This document shows positions 37,375-47,438 of a stretch of 64,000 nt of DNA, in pieces. The DNA comes from Gammaproteobacteria bacterium. GTDB taxonomy: Bacteria; Pseudomonadota; Gammaproteobacteria; Pseudomonadales; Halieaceae. The position numbers were made by a program, and so were the translations under genes. The DNA is taken from the NCBI GenBank assembly GCA_030427085.1, contig JAUHXH010000005.1, positions 310,001-374,000 of the forward strand, read 5' to 3'. The number at the start of each line of letters is the position of its first letter. Position 1 is the stretch's first letter. A model generated the notes under the pieces. The model was given only the letters and a program-made list of their open reading frames with translations, was not told the DNA's origin and did not search any database.

Positions 37375-40239
37375 ATGGACACCATCCACGTACGCGGGGC
37401 GCGCACCCACAACCTCAAAAACATCGACCTGGATATCCCCCGGGACAAACTGGTGGTGATCACCGGCCTGTCCGGGTCCGGGAAGTCATCGCTGGCATTT
37501 GACACCCTCTATGCCGAGGGCCAGCGGCGCTACGTGGAATCCCTGTCCACTTACGCCCGGCAGTTCCTGTCGATGATGGAAAAGCCCGACGTGGACCATA
37601 TCGAAGGCCTGTCGCCGGCGATTTCCATCGAGCAGAAGTCCACCTCGCACAACCCACGCTCTACCGTGGGCACCATTACCGAAATTTACGATTACCTGCG
37701 CCTGCTGTTCGCCCGGGTCGGTGAGCCGCGCTGCCCCGACCACGGCGTCAATCTCCAGGCCCAAACGGTCAGCCAGATGGTGGATGCCGTGCTGGCGCTA
37801 CCCGAGGGCAGCAAACTGATGCTGCTCGCGCCCGTAGTCCGGGAACGCAAGGGTGAACACCTCCATGTGTTCGAAGAACTGCGCGCCGCCGGTTTCGTTC
37901 GCGCACGCATCGACGGTGTAGTGACTGACCTCGACGATGTACCGGACCTGGAGAAAAACAAGAAGCACCGCATCGAAGTAGTGGTAGACCGCTTCAAGGT
38001 GCGCGAGGACTTGAAACTGCGCCTGGCGGAATCCTTCGAGACCGCCCTGGGCCTTACTGACGGCCTGGCTTCGGTCAGTTACATGGATGGCGACGGCGAG
38101 GACATGATGTTCTCCGCGCGCTTCGCCTGCCCCGAGTGCGGCCACAGTATCGATGAACTGGAGCCCCGCCTGTTCTCCTTCAATAACCCGGCGGGTGCCT
38201 GCAGCGCTTGCGACGGCCTGGGTGTGAAGCAGTACTTTGATGCGGACCGTATCGTGCTGCACCCCGAAGCCAGCCTGGCTGAAGGTGCCATTCGCGGCTG
38301 GGACCGGCGCAATGTGTATTACTTCCACATGCTCACCTCGCTGGCTGAGCACTGTGGCTTCGACATCGACACGCCCTTCAAAAAGCTCAAGAAGAAGCAT
38401 CGCGAAATCATCCTCCACGGCAGCGGCAAAGAGGATATCGCCTTCAGTTACATCAACGATCGCGGCGATGTCTTCAAACGGAAGCACCCATTCGAAGGCA
38501 TCATTCCCAACATGGAACGGCGCTATCGGGACACCGATTCGCAGTCGGTGCGCGAAGACCTGGCCAAGTTCCTCGCTACCCAGTCCTGCCCCGATTGCGG
38601 CGGCACGCGCTTGCGTCGGGATGCCCGGCATGTATTTGTGGACGAGCGCACCCTGCCCAGCATCACCTCACTACCGGTCGGCGAGGCACAACTCTACTTT
38701 GAGCAACTGGCGCTGAAAGGTCGCCAGGGGGAGATCGCCGACAAGATCCTCAAAGAGTTGCGCGCCCGCTACCGCTTCCTGGTGGATGTGGGCCTCAATT
38801 ACCTGACCCTGAATCGCAGTGCCGAAACCCTGTCTGGCGGCGAAGCACAGCGTATCCGGCTCGCCTCCCAGATCGGCGCCGGACTGGTGGGCGTGATGTA
38901 CATCCTCGACGAACCGAGCATCGGCCTGCACCAGCGAGACAATGAGCGCCTGTTAAATACCCTCACCCACCTGCGCGATCTGGGCAACACGGTGCTGGTG
39001 GTAGAGCACGATGAAGACGCCATTCGAATGGCCGACCACATCATCGATATCGGCCCCGGAGCGGGCGTACACGGCGGCGAAATCGTCGCCCAGGGTCCGC
39101 TGAAGGCCATCACTGGCAACAAGGATTCCCTCACCGGCGCCTATCTGTCAGGCCGCCGCAATATCGAGATACCCGCGCAGCGCACGGTGAACGATCCGAA
39201 GCGGCAGTTGCGATTACTGGGCGCCAGTGGCAACAATCTCCAGTCCGTTGACCTTAACATTCCGGTAGGCTTGTTAACTTGCGTAACGGGCGTATCGGGC
39301 TCCGGCAAGTCCACGCTGGTAAACGCCACCCTCTACCCCATTGCCGCCACCGCATTAAACGGCGCGACCACGTTAAACCCGGCAGCGCACAAAAAAGTGG
39401 AAGGGCTGGACCTGATCGACAAGTGTATCGATATCGACCAGAGCCCCATCGGCCGCACACCACGCTCCAACCCCGCCACTTACACCGGCATCTTTACGCC
39501 GGTGCGCGAACTGTTTGCCGGTACTCAGGAAGCACGCAGTCGGGGCTACAAACCCGGTCGCTTCAGCTTCAACGTGAAGGGCGGTCGCTGCGAGGCCTGC
39601 CAGGGCGACGGCGTTACCAAGGTGGAGATGCACTTCCTGCCCGATATCTACGTGCCCTGCGACGTTTGCAAAGGCAAACGCTACAACCGCGAAACGCTGG
39701 AGATTCGCTACAAGGGTAAAAATATCCACGAGGTACTGGATTTAACGGTAGAGGATGCACTGGAATTCTTCAGTGCTGTACCCGCCATTGCCCGCAAATT
39801 GCAGACACTGATGGACGTGGGGCTGTCGTACATTCGCCTCGGGCAGGCAGCTACCACCCTGTCGGGTGGTGAAGCGCAACGAGTGAAGCTGTCTCGCGAA
39901 CTGTCCAAGCGCGATACCGGCAGCACCCTGTACATCCTCGATGAACCCACCACCGGCCTGCACTTTGAGGACATTCAGCAACTGCTGCACGTGCTTCACC
40001 GCCTGCGCGACCACGGCAATACCGTGGTGATCATCGAACACAACCTGGATGTGATCAAAACCGCAGACTGGATTGTGGACCTTGGGCCTGAAGGCGGCAG
40101 CGGCGGTGGCCAGATCATTGCCACCGGCACACCGGAGGAAGTCGCCAAGACATCGGGGTCCTATACCGGCCAGTTCCTGGCGCCGATGCTCAAAGTGAAG
40201 AAGCCGCCGAGCAAGCGGGGTAAGGCCAAGGCGGCCTGA
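37375..40239 (+). CDS. uvrA: Excinuclease ABC subunit A
   Basis: A 954-residue damage-recognition ATPase of nucleotide excision repair. Two ABC modules are seen: Walker [10 protein letters not shown] near the start and GVSGSGKST in the second half, with LSGGEAQRI and LSGGEAQRV signatures. Zinc modules are CPECGHS...CSACDGLG and CEACQGDG...[23 protein letters not shown] and [15 protein letters not shown] are the Walker B regions. The ATG at 37375 matches the usual [16 protein letters not shown] start. Length is typical; a short Lys-rich tail ends the protein. Confidence 0.98.
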   Translation: MDTIHVRGARTHNLKNIDLDIPRDKLVVITGLSGSGKSSLAFDTLYAEGQRRYVESLSTYARQFLSMMEKPDVDHIEGLSPAISIEQKSTSHNPRSTVGTITEIYDYLRLLFARVGEPRCPDHGVNLQAQTVSQMVDAVLALPEGSKLMLLAPVVRERKGEHLHVFEELRAAGFVRARIDGVVTDLDDVPDLEKNKKHRIEVVVDRFKVREDLKLRLAESFETALGLTDGLASVSYMDGDGEDMMFSARFACPECGHSIDELEPRLFSFNNPAGACSACDGLGVKQYFDADRIVLHPEASLAEGAIRGWDRRNVYYFHMLTSLAEHCGFDIDTPFKKLKKKHREIILHGSGKEDIAFSYINDRGDVFKRKHPFEGIIPNMERRYRDTDSQSVREDLAKFLATQSCPDCGGTRLRRDARHVFVDERTLPSITSLPVGEAQLYFEQLALKGRQGEIADKILKELRARYRFLVDVGLNYLTLNRSAETLSGGEAQRIRLASQIGAGLVGVMYILDEPSIGLHQRDNERLLNTLTHLRDLGNTVLVVEHDEDAIRMADHIIDIGPGAGVHGGEIVAQGPLKAITGNKDSLTGAYLSGRRNIEIPAQRTVNDPKRQLRLLGASGNNLQSVDLNIPVGLLTCVTGVSGSGKSTLVNATLYPIAATALNGATTLNPAAHKKVEGLDLIDKCIDIDQSPIGRTPRSNPATYTGIFTPVRELFAGTQEARSRGYKPGRFSFNVKGGRCEACQGDGVTKVEMHFLPDIYVPCDVCKGKRYNRETLEIRYKGKNIHEVLDLTVEDALEFFSAVPAIARKLQTLMDVGLSYIRLGQAATTLSGGEAQRVKLSRELSKRDTGSTLYILDEPTTGLHFEDIQQLLHVLHRLRDHGNTVVIIEHNLDVIKTADWIVDLGPEGGSGGGQIIATGTPEEVAKTSGSYTGQFLAPMLKVKKPPSKRGKAKAA

Positions 40240-40272
40240 CACCTAAAAATTCCCGCGAAAGTACTCCAGTGA

Positions 40273-40299
40273 AGGTCACCCGCCCCTGCCGGGTGACCT
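40273..40299. terminator. Hairpin between convergent uvrA and esterase genes
   Basis: AGGTCACCCG-CCCCTGC-CGGGTGACCT, a perfect 10-bp stem in the 79-bp convergent gap. It has no T-run on either side, so it may need Rho or simply protect 3' ends. Confidence 0.5.
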
Positions 40300-40318
40300 C
40301 AATGCCGCGTTCCGCACA

Positions 40319-41290
40319 CTAAAAGCTCGCCTCGAAGAATTGCGTAGCCACGGCAGTGGCATCGATAACATCGGTTTTCGAACCAAGCTGTTCGGGAAAG
40401 GTGAATCTACTCCCCGGCCAAACATGCCCTCCTTCACGCAACACAAGCAACTTCAGGTGCGGACTGGCGGCGCTGGTAGAATCCACGGCCTGCACGCTTT
40501 CCTCACTTTCAGATTCAGTGTCCGCTTCGGGTTCACACTTCAGTCTGTTTCGCCAACTGCGTAAGGAATCTTCGATACCCGTGTGCCAATAGGGCGGCGA
40601 GGACGTATTGCCTTCAACACGGTAGGGGTTAACCGGATCTTCCGCAGCATGAATGGCGAGGATTGCCGGGTAAACAGCGCTGACAACCTGTGAATCGTGC
40701 CGCGGGTATATGAAACCACCCACTGCGACAATGGCGCGAAAACGTCGAGGATCGTGCAGCACTACGTTCGACAGCATCCGGGCGCCACCGGAAAAGCCCA
40801 CACCAAATCTCGGTAGCCCCCTCACACAGGCATGTTCATCCAGCCAACCATCCAGTTGCGCTATAAACATCAGATCGTCGCGAAACGCGGCATCGTGGGG
40901 TACGTTCCAGACCGTCCCGCCCTTGCCGGGCCTGACGGCATGGGGCAGAACTAGCACAAGCCCAAGGTGCCGCGCTATCCGCCTCGACGCCGTCACGCTT
41001 TCCTCGGCTAACGCCGAAATACCTGAAGCATGAAGATCGTACAGCACGCCTCTCGGAACCCCCTCAGAGCCGTAGTACCAGGTCATTTCACCACTACCAG
41101 GCAAGGTCCGTGATTCGAATTCACGGGGTAAGTCGTTACCCGTACAGAGGCTAGCCACTGCGGCAGTTGCGCCCTCTGCCATCAACACCGATGCCACGAG
41201 CAAGACTATCTGGTGTAGCGCTTTTACCGAAGGCTTTGGCCCGCGCCGTAACTGGCGCATCTGTTCAATCGCGGCTCTAAAACTATTCAT
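40319..41290 (-). CDS. Secreted polyhydroxybutyrate-depolymerase-like esterase
   Basis: A 323-residue alpha/beta-hydrolase of the PHB depolymerase/feruloyl-esterase group. The nucleophile motif GFSGG lies at 165-169 (Ser167), the acid region is IHAAEDPVNPY and the His region GGHVWPG. A hydrophobic signal segment (about residues 27-45) follows an unusually long basic N-region; a start at Met11 is possible. A Glu-rich insertion (EADTESESEESV) lies before the His motif. There is no obvious substrate-binding domain, so short polyesters or aryl esters are as likely as polymer. The start overlaps the upstream methyltransferase stop by 8 bp, an operon. Confidence 0.82.
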   Translation of the reverse strand: MNSFRAAIEQMRQLRRGPKPSVKALHQIVLLVASVLMAEGATAAVASLCTGNDLPREFESRTLPGSGEMTWYYGSEGVPRGVLYDLHASGISALAEESVTASRRIARHLGLVLVLPHAVRPGKGGTVWNVPHDAAFRDDLMFIAQLDGWLDEHACVRGLPRFGVGFSGGARMLSNVVLHDPRRFRAIVAVGGFIYPRHDSQVVSAVYPAILAIHAAEDPVNPYRVEGNTSSPPYWHTGIEDSLRSWRNRLKCEPEADTESESEESVQAVDSTSAASPHLKLLVLREGGHVWPGSRFTFPEQLGSKTDVIDATAVATQFFEASF

Positions 41291-42047
41291 GCTCGGGCAC
41301 TCCAGTCAGCGCGGTTCGAGACCTCGGCCACGGAAAGAAGGCCGGCACCTGCTCACGGTAGCGACGATAGGTGCTACCAAATTCTGCAATCAGGTCGCGC
41401 TCCTCAAAATAGGTGGCAATGAAAATGTAGATCGCCACATTCACCGCGAATATCAGATGACCCACCGTGAACTGCGGTACCAGCCAGGGCGTCATCAACC
41501 AACCCAGGCTGATCGGGTGACGCACAAGGGCGTAGAGGTAGCGCGCTGTGAACTGCGTACCTGCAGGCGGCGTGCGCTGCAGGCGCTCTACGATTTCCCC
41601 CAGACCAAAAAACTCAAAATGGCCGAAGTGAAAAGTAGCCGCCACCATCACACCCCACATGGTAAGAAACCCCGCTCCGATCGCCATAACTTGCCAGGGC
41701 TCCTGAAAGTGCCAGAGCGTGATCGGTACAGGTATCCAGAACAACACCAGGGCCACCGTGGTTACTGTGGTGACATAGAGGTAGGTGGACCTTTCAAGCG
41801 ACGCGGGAACAAATTTCGTCAACCACCGTTTGAAACGCGGGCGGGCCATCACCGAGTGAATCAGGCCGTAGGCCAGCACCAGGGCGGAATTGATCAGGAC
41901 GGCGTCACCCAACCCGGCGGGCTCACCGCCGGAGACGATGCTGATGGGCACACCGATGCCCGTTATAAATCCCATTAAATAGGTAATGCTCGCCATAGAG
42001 AGCAGGTACGCCGTGAGGCTGTAGAGGTACCTCAGTATTTGTAACAT
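41283..42047 (-). CDS. Membrane methyltransferase, MddA/ICMT-like
   Basis: A 254-residue inner-membrane protein with about six helices. The C-terminal block LVRHPISLGWLMTPWLVPQFTVGHLIF and FEERDLIAEFGSTYRRYREQVP is the isoprenylcysteine carboxyl methyltransferase/NnrU-like signature, and the wording resembles methanethiol S-methyltransferase MddA, which makes dimethyl sulfide. Assignment to methanethiol is inference; phospholipid or other methylation is possible. AGGAG lies 6 bases before the ATG at 42047. Overlaps the esterase gene by 8 bp; divergent from a hydrolase-LuxR fusion gene. Confidence 0.75.
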   Translation of the reverse strand: MLQILRYLYSLTAYLLSMASITYLMGFITGIGVPISIVSGGEPAGLGDAVLINSALVLAYGLIHSVMARPRFKRWLTKFVPASLERSTYLYVTTVTTVALVLFWIPVPITLWHFQEPWQVMAIGAGFLTMWGVMVAATFHFGHFEFFGLGEIVERLQRTPPAGTQFTARYLYALVRHPISLGWLMTPWLVPQFTVGHLIFAVNVAIYIFIATYFEERDLIAEFGSTYRRYREQVPAFFPWPRSRTALTGVPEHE

Positions 42048-42209
42048 GTCGTTCTCCTTGAGAATCTTTTCACATAGGGGGAGGCACTCGCGCGCCCCCT
42101 GCTTCAAGCCTGTGCAGGGTAGAGGCGCAGCGACGGACGCGTTACAAACGAAAGTCAGAAAAAAAGGTTAGAATCCGTCCACAGCCCTCCAACTCGAACA
42201 GAGCAAGCG

Positions 42210-43280
42210 ATGAATCAGTCACCGCCTGTCACTCAATATCTGCTCGCCGGCGATACTTCCCTCGCTTACCAGGTGCTTGGTGAGGGCCCTCCCGTACTGG
42301 TAGTAAATGGGTTTGTGTCCCACCTTGAGTGCATGTGGGAAGAGCCCGGCCTCGCGGATTTTCTGTGGCGCCTGGCGCAGCAGTGCACGCTGATACTGTT
42401 CGATGAACGCGGCGTTGGTTTGTCGGAGCGGCTGAACGAGATTCCCAGAGCAGAGGACACGCTGGGCGACATGCTGGCGCTGGTTAGGCATCTGGATCTT
42501 GAAAAGGTCAGTCTCTTTGCCGTATCTGAGGGCGGGCCGGCCGCCATGATGTTCAGTGCCACCTACCCACAAAAGGTAGACAGACTGCTTCTGTACGGGA
42601 CCTTGCCGAAGTGGATCCGCAGCTACGACTTTCCGTGGTCGCTATCACGCTCCCAATATGACGAATGGTTGGAGTCTATGGTCGCCAGCTGGGGCGAAGC
42701 GGTATCACTGCAATACTTCGCGCCCAGCAGGAGGGATGACGCCGACTTTTGCACCTGGTGGGCAAAAACACTCATGTACAGTCACAGCCCACGCAGTCTG
42801 CGCGCCATCCTGCAAGCCATGCGTGATATCGATGTGCGCGATTGCCTGGAGCATGTGCGCGCTCCAACACTCATATTGCACAAGACGCTGGACAGGGCGG
42901 TACGCATAGAAGGTGGTCGCTTCCTTAAATCCAGAATTCCAGGGGCGCGGTTGATGGAACTCTCCGGCACCGACCACTGGTGGTGGACCGAGCCCGGTGT
43001 AGACCTGGTACCACCCATGCTGGCTTTCCTGAATTCCGGGAGCGGAGACGAGGCACATTCCGACGCAGGGGCTATCGTTCTCCATGAGCAGCTGACCGCG
43101 CGTGAAACAGAAATACTTCAACTGATCGCCGCGGGGCACGGCAACCAGGCCGTTGCCGACAGCCTGCACCTGTCCCTTGGAACGGTAAAAACCTACACCA
43201 GTACGATCTACGCCAAGTTACAGGTTCGCAACCGGGCGCAGGCCGTCCTGGCCGCCAGGCGCGCAGGTGTGCTCGATTGA
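42210..43280 (+). CDS. Alpha/beta-hydrolase fused to a LuxR-type DNA-binding domain
   Basis: A 356-residue fusion. Residues 1 to about 280 are an alpha/beta-hydrolase: oxyanion area VVNGFVSHLECMW, FDERGVGLSER, nucleophile FAVSEGGPA (Ser106), and GTDHWWW with the putative catalytic His. Residues about 290-354 are a LuxR/FixJ helix-turn-helix (LTARETEILQLIAAGHGNQAVADSLHLSLGTVKTYTSTIYAKL). The architecture suggests that ligand or ester binding by the hydrolase fold controls transcription, so it may be a sensor. It starts at ATG with a weak GAGC. Divergent from the MddA-like/esterase operon, its likely target. Confidence 0.88.
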   Translation: MNQSPPVTQYLLAGDTSLAYQVLGEGPPVLVVNGFVSHLECMWEEPGLADFLWRLAQQCTLILFDERGVGLSERLNEIPRAEDTLGDMLALVRHLDLEKVSLFAVSEGGPAAMMFSATYPQKVDRLLLYGTLPKWIRSYDFPWSLSRSQYDEWLESMVASWGEAVSLQYFAPSRRDDADFCTWWAKTLMYSHSPRSLRAILQAMRDIDVRDCLEHVRAPTLILHKTLDRAVRIEGGRFLKSRIPGARLMELSGTDHWWWTEPGVDLVPPMLAFLNSGSGDEAHSDAGAIVLHEQLTARETEILQLIAAGHGNQAVADSLHLSLGTVKTYTSTIYAKLQVRNRAQAVLAARRAGVLD

Positions 43281-43285
43281 ATTGC

Positions 43286-44140
43286 TCACGCCAGAGCTAG
43301 CACTTCCACCTTGCCGTGACGGTGCGTTGCTGCAATACCCGGATCGGAGTCCACCGCCGTCATGCAGAACAGGGTATCCGCCCGCTCTCCGCCAACGGCG
43401 CAGGCATAGCAATTCTGGCTGGTTGTAACGCTGCGTAATACTTTACCGCCCTCGGCGATCAACACACATTGAGGCGCCAGGGCGTTTGCCACCCAGATGG
43501 CACCACTGGCGAAGTCCATCGCAATGCCGTCCGGCACACAGGACTCGGTAGCGGCCCAGACCCGACGGTTTTCCAGCACACCGTTCTCGCCGATGTCGAA
43601 GGCGGTGAGCTGCGAGATCAGTGTTTCCGCCACCACCAGCGTTTTGCCATCGGGCAGTACCACACTGCCGTTGGGAAAGTGCATATCCGGTGCGGCGCGA
43701 TGCACAGAACCGTCGGGGTCGACGCGGGCTAAAGTGGTCACCGGGTGATCCGCCAATACCTGTGCGGCGCCGCGGGAGTGTAATTCACCGTGGAGGTCAA
43801 AACCGAAGTCACCCACCCAGGCGCGGCCCAAGGCATCGACCACCATGTCATTGCTCAGGTGCTGGTGAATGCCGGAAAGATCAGCGTACTCACGCAGCGT
43901 GCCGTCGTGCCAGGACAACAGCTTCTGCGCCTTCATTGACACAATGAGCAGCCGGCCGTCGGGCAACCAGCCAAGCCCTGAAGGCTGGTCATCCAGTTGC
44001 ACTTCAGTGCGTACATCGCCCTCGAGTCCGAGGGATTTCACTGCGTGATCGTAGAAATCGCTGAACCAGAGCCGGCCGGCATGCCAACGGGGGCCTTCCC
44101 CGAAGTGCAGCCCGTCAGCCAGAATTGTGGTGTCCGGCAT
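43286..44140 (-). CDS. SMP-30/gluconolactonase family lactonase
   Basis: A 284-residue six-bladed beta-propeller. LHFGEGPRWHAGRLWFSDFYDHAV at the N-terminus contains the metal-binding Glu, SNDMVVDALGRAWVGDFGFD the Asn/Asp ligands and PDGIAMDFASGAIWVANA the distal ligand. It probably hydrolyses a sugar or aliphatic lactone in the cytoplasm. The ATG at 44140 follows AAGGA at 10 bases. It is the last gene of a DUF885-yghU-SMP30 run (13 bp after yghU) and converges with the hydrolase-LuxR gene. Confidence 0.87.
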   Translation of the reverse strand: MPDTTILADGLHFGEGPRWHAGRLWFSDFYDHAVKSLGLEGDVRTEVQLDDQPSGLGWLPDGRLLIVSMKAQKLLSWHDGTLREYADLSGIHQHLSNDMVVDALGRAWVGDFGFDLHGELHSRGAAQVLADHPVTTLARVDPDGSVHRAAPDMHFPNGSVVLPDGKTLVVAETLISQLTAFDIGENGVLENRRVWAATESCVPDGIAMDFASGAIWVANALAPQCVLIAEGGKVLRSVTTSQNCYACAVGGERADTLFCMTAVDSDPGIAATHRHGKVEVLALA

Positions 44141-44153
44141 AAGAGTCCATTCC

Positions 44154-45017
44154 TTATTGTTGTTTATCCTGCGTGCGCAGCTCGAAATCACTGGCATCGT
44201 GGCGTTCCAGCAATTGCTGCGAGGGCTCACCCCAGGCGCGGTTAACCATTCGGCCACGCTTCACAGCGGGGCGGTCACCCACGGCATTCACCCAACGATT
44301 CAGGTGCTCGTAACTTTCGGTCTGCAGGAACTCCGCGGCATCGTAGGCTGCGTTCTTGCACAGGGCGCCGTACCAGGGCCAGATCGCCATGTCGGCGATG
44401 CTGTACTGGTCACCCAGGATGAATTCGCGGCCAGCCAATTGCTTGTCGAGCAAATCCAGCTGGCGTTTCACTTCCATCGTGTAGCGGTCGATGGCGTACT
44501 CGATTTTGAATGGCGCGTAGGCGTAAAAGTGGCCAAAGCCGCCGCCGAGGAAGGGCGCTGCCCCCATTTGCCAGAACAACCAGGACAGGCATTCCGTACG
44601 GCCAGCGTGGTCCTCGGGAATGAAGGCGCCGAATTTTTCTGCCAGATATAACAGGATGGCACCGGATTCAAACACCCGTTGTGCCGAGCCGCCGCTGTAG
44701 TCCAGCAGCGCGGGTATTTTGGAATTGGGATTGGCCGCAACGAAGCCGCTACCGAACTGATCCCCGTCTTCGATGTTGATCAGCCAGGCATCGTATTCAG
44801 CATCATGGCCCGCAGCCAGCAACTCTTCCAGCAGCACGGTCACTTTCACCCCGTTGGGAGTGGCCAGGGAGTAGAGCTGCAGTGCGTGCTCGCCCCGTGG
44901 CAATTCCTTGTCGTGGGTAGCGCCGGCAATTGGCCGGTTAATACTGGCGAAACGGCCGCCGTTTTCCTTGTTCCATGTCCAGACTTGCGGTGGGGTGTAC
45001 TCTTCCTGTTCGCTCAC
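44154..45017 (-). CDS. yghU: YghU-type glutathione transferase / disulfide-bond oxidoreductase
   Basis: A 287-residue Nu-class GST. Similarity to E. coli YghU is nearly full length: VWTWNKENGGRFASINRPI, LYSLATPNGVKVTVLLEELL, NPNSKIPALLDY, VFESGAILLYLAEKFG, GGGFGHFYAYAPFKIEYA and RHDASDFE at the end. YghU binds two glutathiones and reduces disulfide bonds. It lies in the middle of a three-gene minus-strand set (36 bp after the DUF885 gene). Confidence 0.93.
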   Translation of the reverse strand: MSEQEEYTPPQVWTWNKENGGRFASINRPIAGATHDKELPRGEHALQLYSLATPNGVKVTVLLEELLAAGHDAEYDAWLINIEDGDQFGSGFVAANPNSKIPALLDYSGGSAQRVFESGAILLYLAEKFGAFIPEDHAGRTECLSWLFWQMGAAPFLGGGFGHFYAYAPFKIEYAIDRYTMEVKRQLDLLDKQLAGREFILGDQYSIADMAIWPWYGALCKNAAYDAAEFLQTESYEHLNRWVNAVGDRPAVKRGRMVNRAWGEPSQQLLERHDASDFELRTQDKQQ

Positions 45018-45053
45018 TGTCAGCTCTCCCGGCAGGTAGTTGGAAAAAAATGT

Positions 45054-46793
45054 TTATTCCGACGCGACTTGTTCAGCCAGCCATTCGTCGACAATTTCAT
45101 CGAGAATATCGATCGCGACTGACCCGTTGCCCACAACGACATCGTGGAACGCTCGAATATCAAAGCGCTCACCCAGTTGTTGCTCCACACGCTCGCGTAG
45201 GGCGAGGATACGCAATTCACCAATCTTGTAGGACGTGGCCTGTCCCGGCCAGGTGATATAGCGGTCGACCTCAGCTACCACTTCAGCTTCACTGAGTGCC
45301 GAATTGGCCAGCAGGTAGTCAATCGCGCGCTGGCGGCTCCAGCCGAAGGCGTGCAGGCCGGTGTCTACCACCAGGCGGTTCGCGCGCCACATCTCGTAGG
45401 TCAATCGCCCAAAGTCGCTGTAGGGATCCTGGTAAAAGCCCATCTCCTTGCCTAGTCGCTCTGAGTACAGCCCCCAACCTTCGCCGTAGGCGGAGTGGTA
45501 AACAATGCGTCGAAATTCAGGCAAGTCCAGTTCCATGGCCAACGCGGTCTGGTGGTGGTGCCCTGGCACAGCCTCGTGCAGAGTCAGCGCCTCCAGGTTG
45601 TAGAGGGGTTTGGCATCCAGGTTAGCCAGGCTCATGTAGTAAGCGCCGGGAATACCCTTGTCCAGATCGCCGGACATGTAAAAAGCGCCGCGACCATGGG
45701 TGGGCACGATGTGATAGGTATTGCGCGCCAGTTTGCCGAAAAACTTTGGCATGGCACCGTCGGCACGCTTGGCAATGTAAGAGACCCGCTCCACCAGGGC
45801 TTGCTCGCTGTCAGCGTAAAATTGCGGATCGCTGCGCAGGAAGTCCAGAAAAGCACGAAAATCACCGTCAAAGCCCGAGCTCTCGATGATTGCGTCCATC
45901 TCAGCGCGGATACGGCGCGTTTCCGACAGGCCCAGATCATGAATTTCCTGCGGGCTCATGTCGGTGGTGGTGAAGTACCGCAGCAGGTAACGGTAGTAGT
46001 CCTCACCACCGGGCAAGCTGGTAATACCGGGCTCTTTCCGACAGTTGGGCTGGTACTGGGTGGTGTAAAACGCGTACAACTCCCGGTAAGCGGGAAGTAC
46101 TGCCTCGGCGACCAGTTTGCGACCCTGCTTCCGTAACTCCTTTTGGGTGTCGGCGGGAATGGTGCTGGGCATGTCCAGGAAGGGTGCAAACAGTGCGCTG
46201 CTTTCCACATCCTCAGGCAGGTGCACCGAGATGGTCTTCTCGTAGCCCGCCATCGACTCGCAATACTGGGTGTAACCAGTGCTTACAGCCTCTTCCAGCA
46301 GGGCGATGTGTTCACGGTTATAGCGGGGGAAGTCTGCCAGGCTGACCAGAAAATCCCGATAATCTCGCTCGTTGGCGAAGTTCATCGCACCCGGTGCTGC
46401 GGCAAAGTAGGTGTGATAACCGAACAGGCGCGTGATCGGAAAACGATGATCGTAGAAACGGTAGCTCTCGCGCTCGGTCAATCGCTCATAGCGGAACAGC
46501 TTGTAGCTGATGCGATCCTGCCCACCCAGTTTCGATTCATCGATTTTGGCCAACCGGGCCAGCACGTCGTCGTTGTAATCCTGACGCCGCTTGCGCGCCT
46601 CGGGACTGAACGAGGCCAATTCACCCCTGGGCCGAAACGCATCGGGATCGGTGCGGAAATACACCTGCTCCTGCTCTACGCGTGCCCAGTGTTCGTCGAG
46701 CAGTGCGTGCAAGTCCTCACTTGCTCCGGCCCATGCCAAGGTACAACCCAACAGCGACAGGCCTGCAAACGCGGCCTTCATCAACTTCAACAT
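45054..46793 (-). CDS. DUF885 family protein (putative secreted metallopeptidase)
   Basis: A 579-residue protein with an N-terminal signal peptide (LMKAAFAGLSLLGCTLAWA; a Cys near the cut site lies in LLGC, so a lipoprotein is possible). LTLHEAVPGHHHQ is the HExxPGHH form of a zinc-peptidase motif seen throughout DUF885, and AYGEGWGLYSERL supplies the downstream Glu. The biochemical role is not well established; peptidase activity is inferred. The start at 46793 is chosen to keep the signal peptide near the N-terminus; an ATG 4 codons later is possible. First gene of the DUF885-yghU-SMP30 set. Confidence 0.87.
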   Translation of the reverse strand: MLKLMKAAFAGLSLLGCTLAWAGASEDLHALLDEHWARVEQEQVYFRTDPDAFRPRGELASFSPEARKRRQDYNDDVLARLAKIDESKLGGQDRISYKLFRYERLTERESYRFYDHRFPITRLFGYHTYFAAAPGAMNFANERDYRDFLVSLADFPRYNREHIALLEEAVSTGYTQYCESMAGYEKTISVHLPEDVESSALFAPFLDMPSTIPADTQKELRKQGRKLVAEAVLPAYRELYAFYTTQYQPNCRKEPGITSLPGGEDYYRYLLRYFTTTDMSPQEIHDLGLSETRRIRAEMDAIIESSGFDGDFRAFLDFLRSDPQFYADSEQALVERVSYIAKRADGAMPKFFGKLARNTYHIVPTHGRGAFYMSGDLDKGIPGAYYMSLANLDAKPLYNLEALTLHEAVPGHHHQTALAMELDLPEFRRIVYHSAYGEGWGLYSERLGKEMGFYQDPYSDFGRLTYEMWRANRLVVDTGLHAFGWSRQRAIDYLLANSALSEAEVVAEVDRYITWPGQATSYKIGELRILALRERVEQQLGERFDIRAFHDVVVGNGSVAIDILDEIVDEWLAEQVASE

Positions 46794-46944
46794 CAATCCA
46801 TCCCATTTTGCTACTTGCTGGCGCCGCGCACTGGTCAGCGGCGCCGAATTTTGCTTCGAGTGTAGCGGCATTTACCCACCTGTGCAGTGCCCGGATTCGG
46901 GCAGGGACTGTGCTATCGGCACAAATGGGGCAAAAACAACGGGC

Positions 46945-46977
46945 AAAAAAAAACCGGATCGCGATGATCCGGTTTTT
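46945..46977. terminator. Terminator of the alpha operon (after rplQ)
   Basis: AAAAACCGGATC-GCGAT-GATCCGGTTTTT with a nine-base A run on its left side. On the minus strand this reads as a 12-bp stem and a long T-run, 19 bp after the rplQ stop; it can also work on the plus strand. Confidence 0.92.
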
Positions 46978-46995
46978 AATCAGCTGGCGAGAAAC

Positions 46996-47385
46996 TTAAT
47001 CCTCGTCGGCCTCGTAGGCTTCAACCTGCGGACGGTCCACCAGCTCGACGTAAGCCATAGGAGCTTTGTCGCCGGCACGGAAGCCGCACTTGAGGATGCG
47101 GATGTAACCACCGGGGCGCGCCTGATAGCGAGGACCCAGTTCGTTGAACAGTTTGCCCACAGCCGCTTTGTTGCGAGTGCGGTCAAACGCCAGGCGGCGA
47201 TTGGCCACGCTGTCGTTCTTGGCCAGGGTGATCAGCGGCTCAGCGTAGCTGCGCAGCTCCTTGGCTTTCGGCAAGGTGGTTTTGATCAGCTCGTGCTCCA
47301 CCAGGGAGACAGCCATGTTGCGGAACATGGCCTTACGGTGGCTGCTGTTCCGGTTCAGTTGACGTCCACTGTGACGATGACGCAT
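46996..47385 (-). CDS. rplQ: 50S ribosomal protein L17
   Basis: A 129-residue protein near the exit tunnel rim. [25 protein letters not shown] and [25 protein letters not shown] are diagnostic. Last gene of the alpha operon, 53 bp after rpoA, followed by the operon terminator. Confidence 0.98.
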   Translation of the reverse strand: MRHRHSGRQLNRNSSHRKAMFRNMAVSLVEHELIKTTLPKAKELRSYAEPLITLAKNDSVANRRLAFDRTRNKAAVGKLFNELGPRYQARPGGYIRILKCGFRAGDKAPMAYVELVDRPQVEAYEADED

Positions 47386-47438
47386 TTTTCCAGTCCTATC
47401 TTTTTGTGCTTCTCAGCACGCTATTCGTTACTCGGGCC

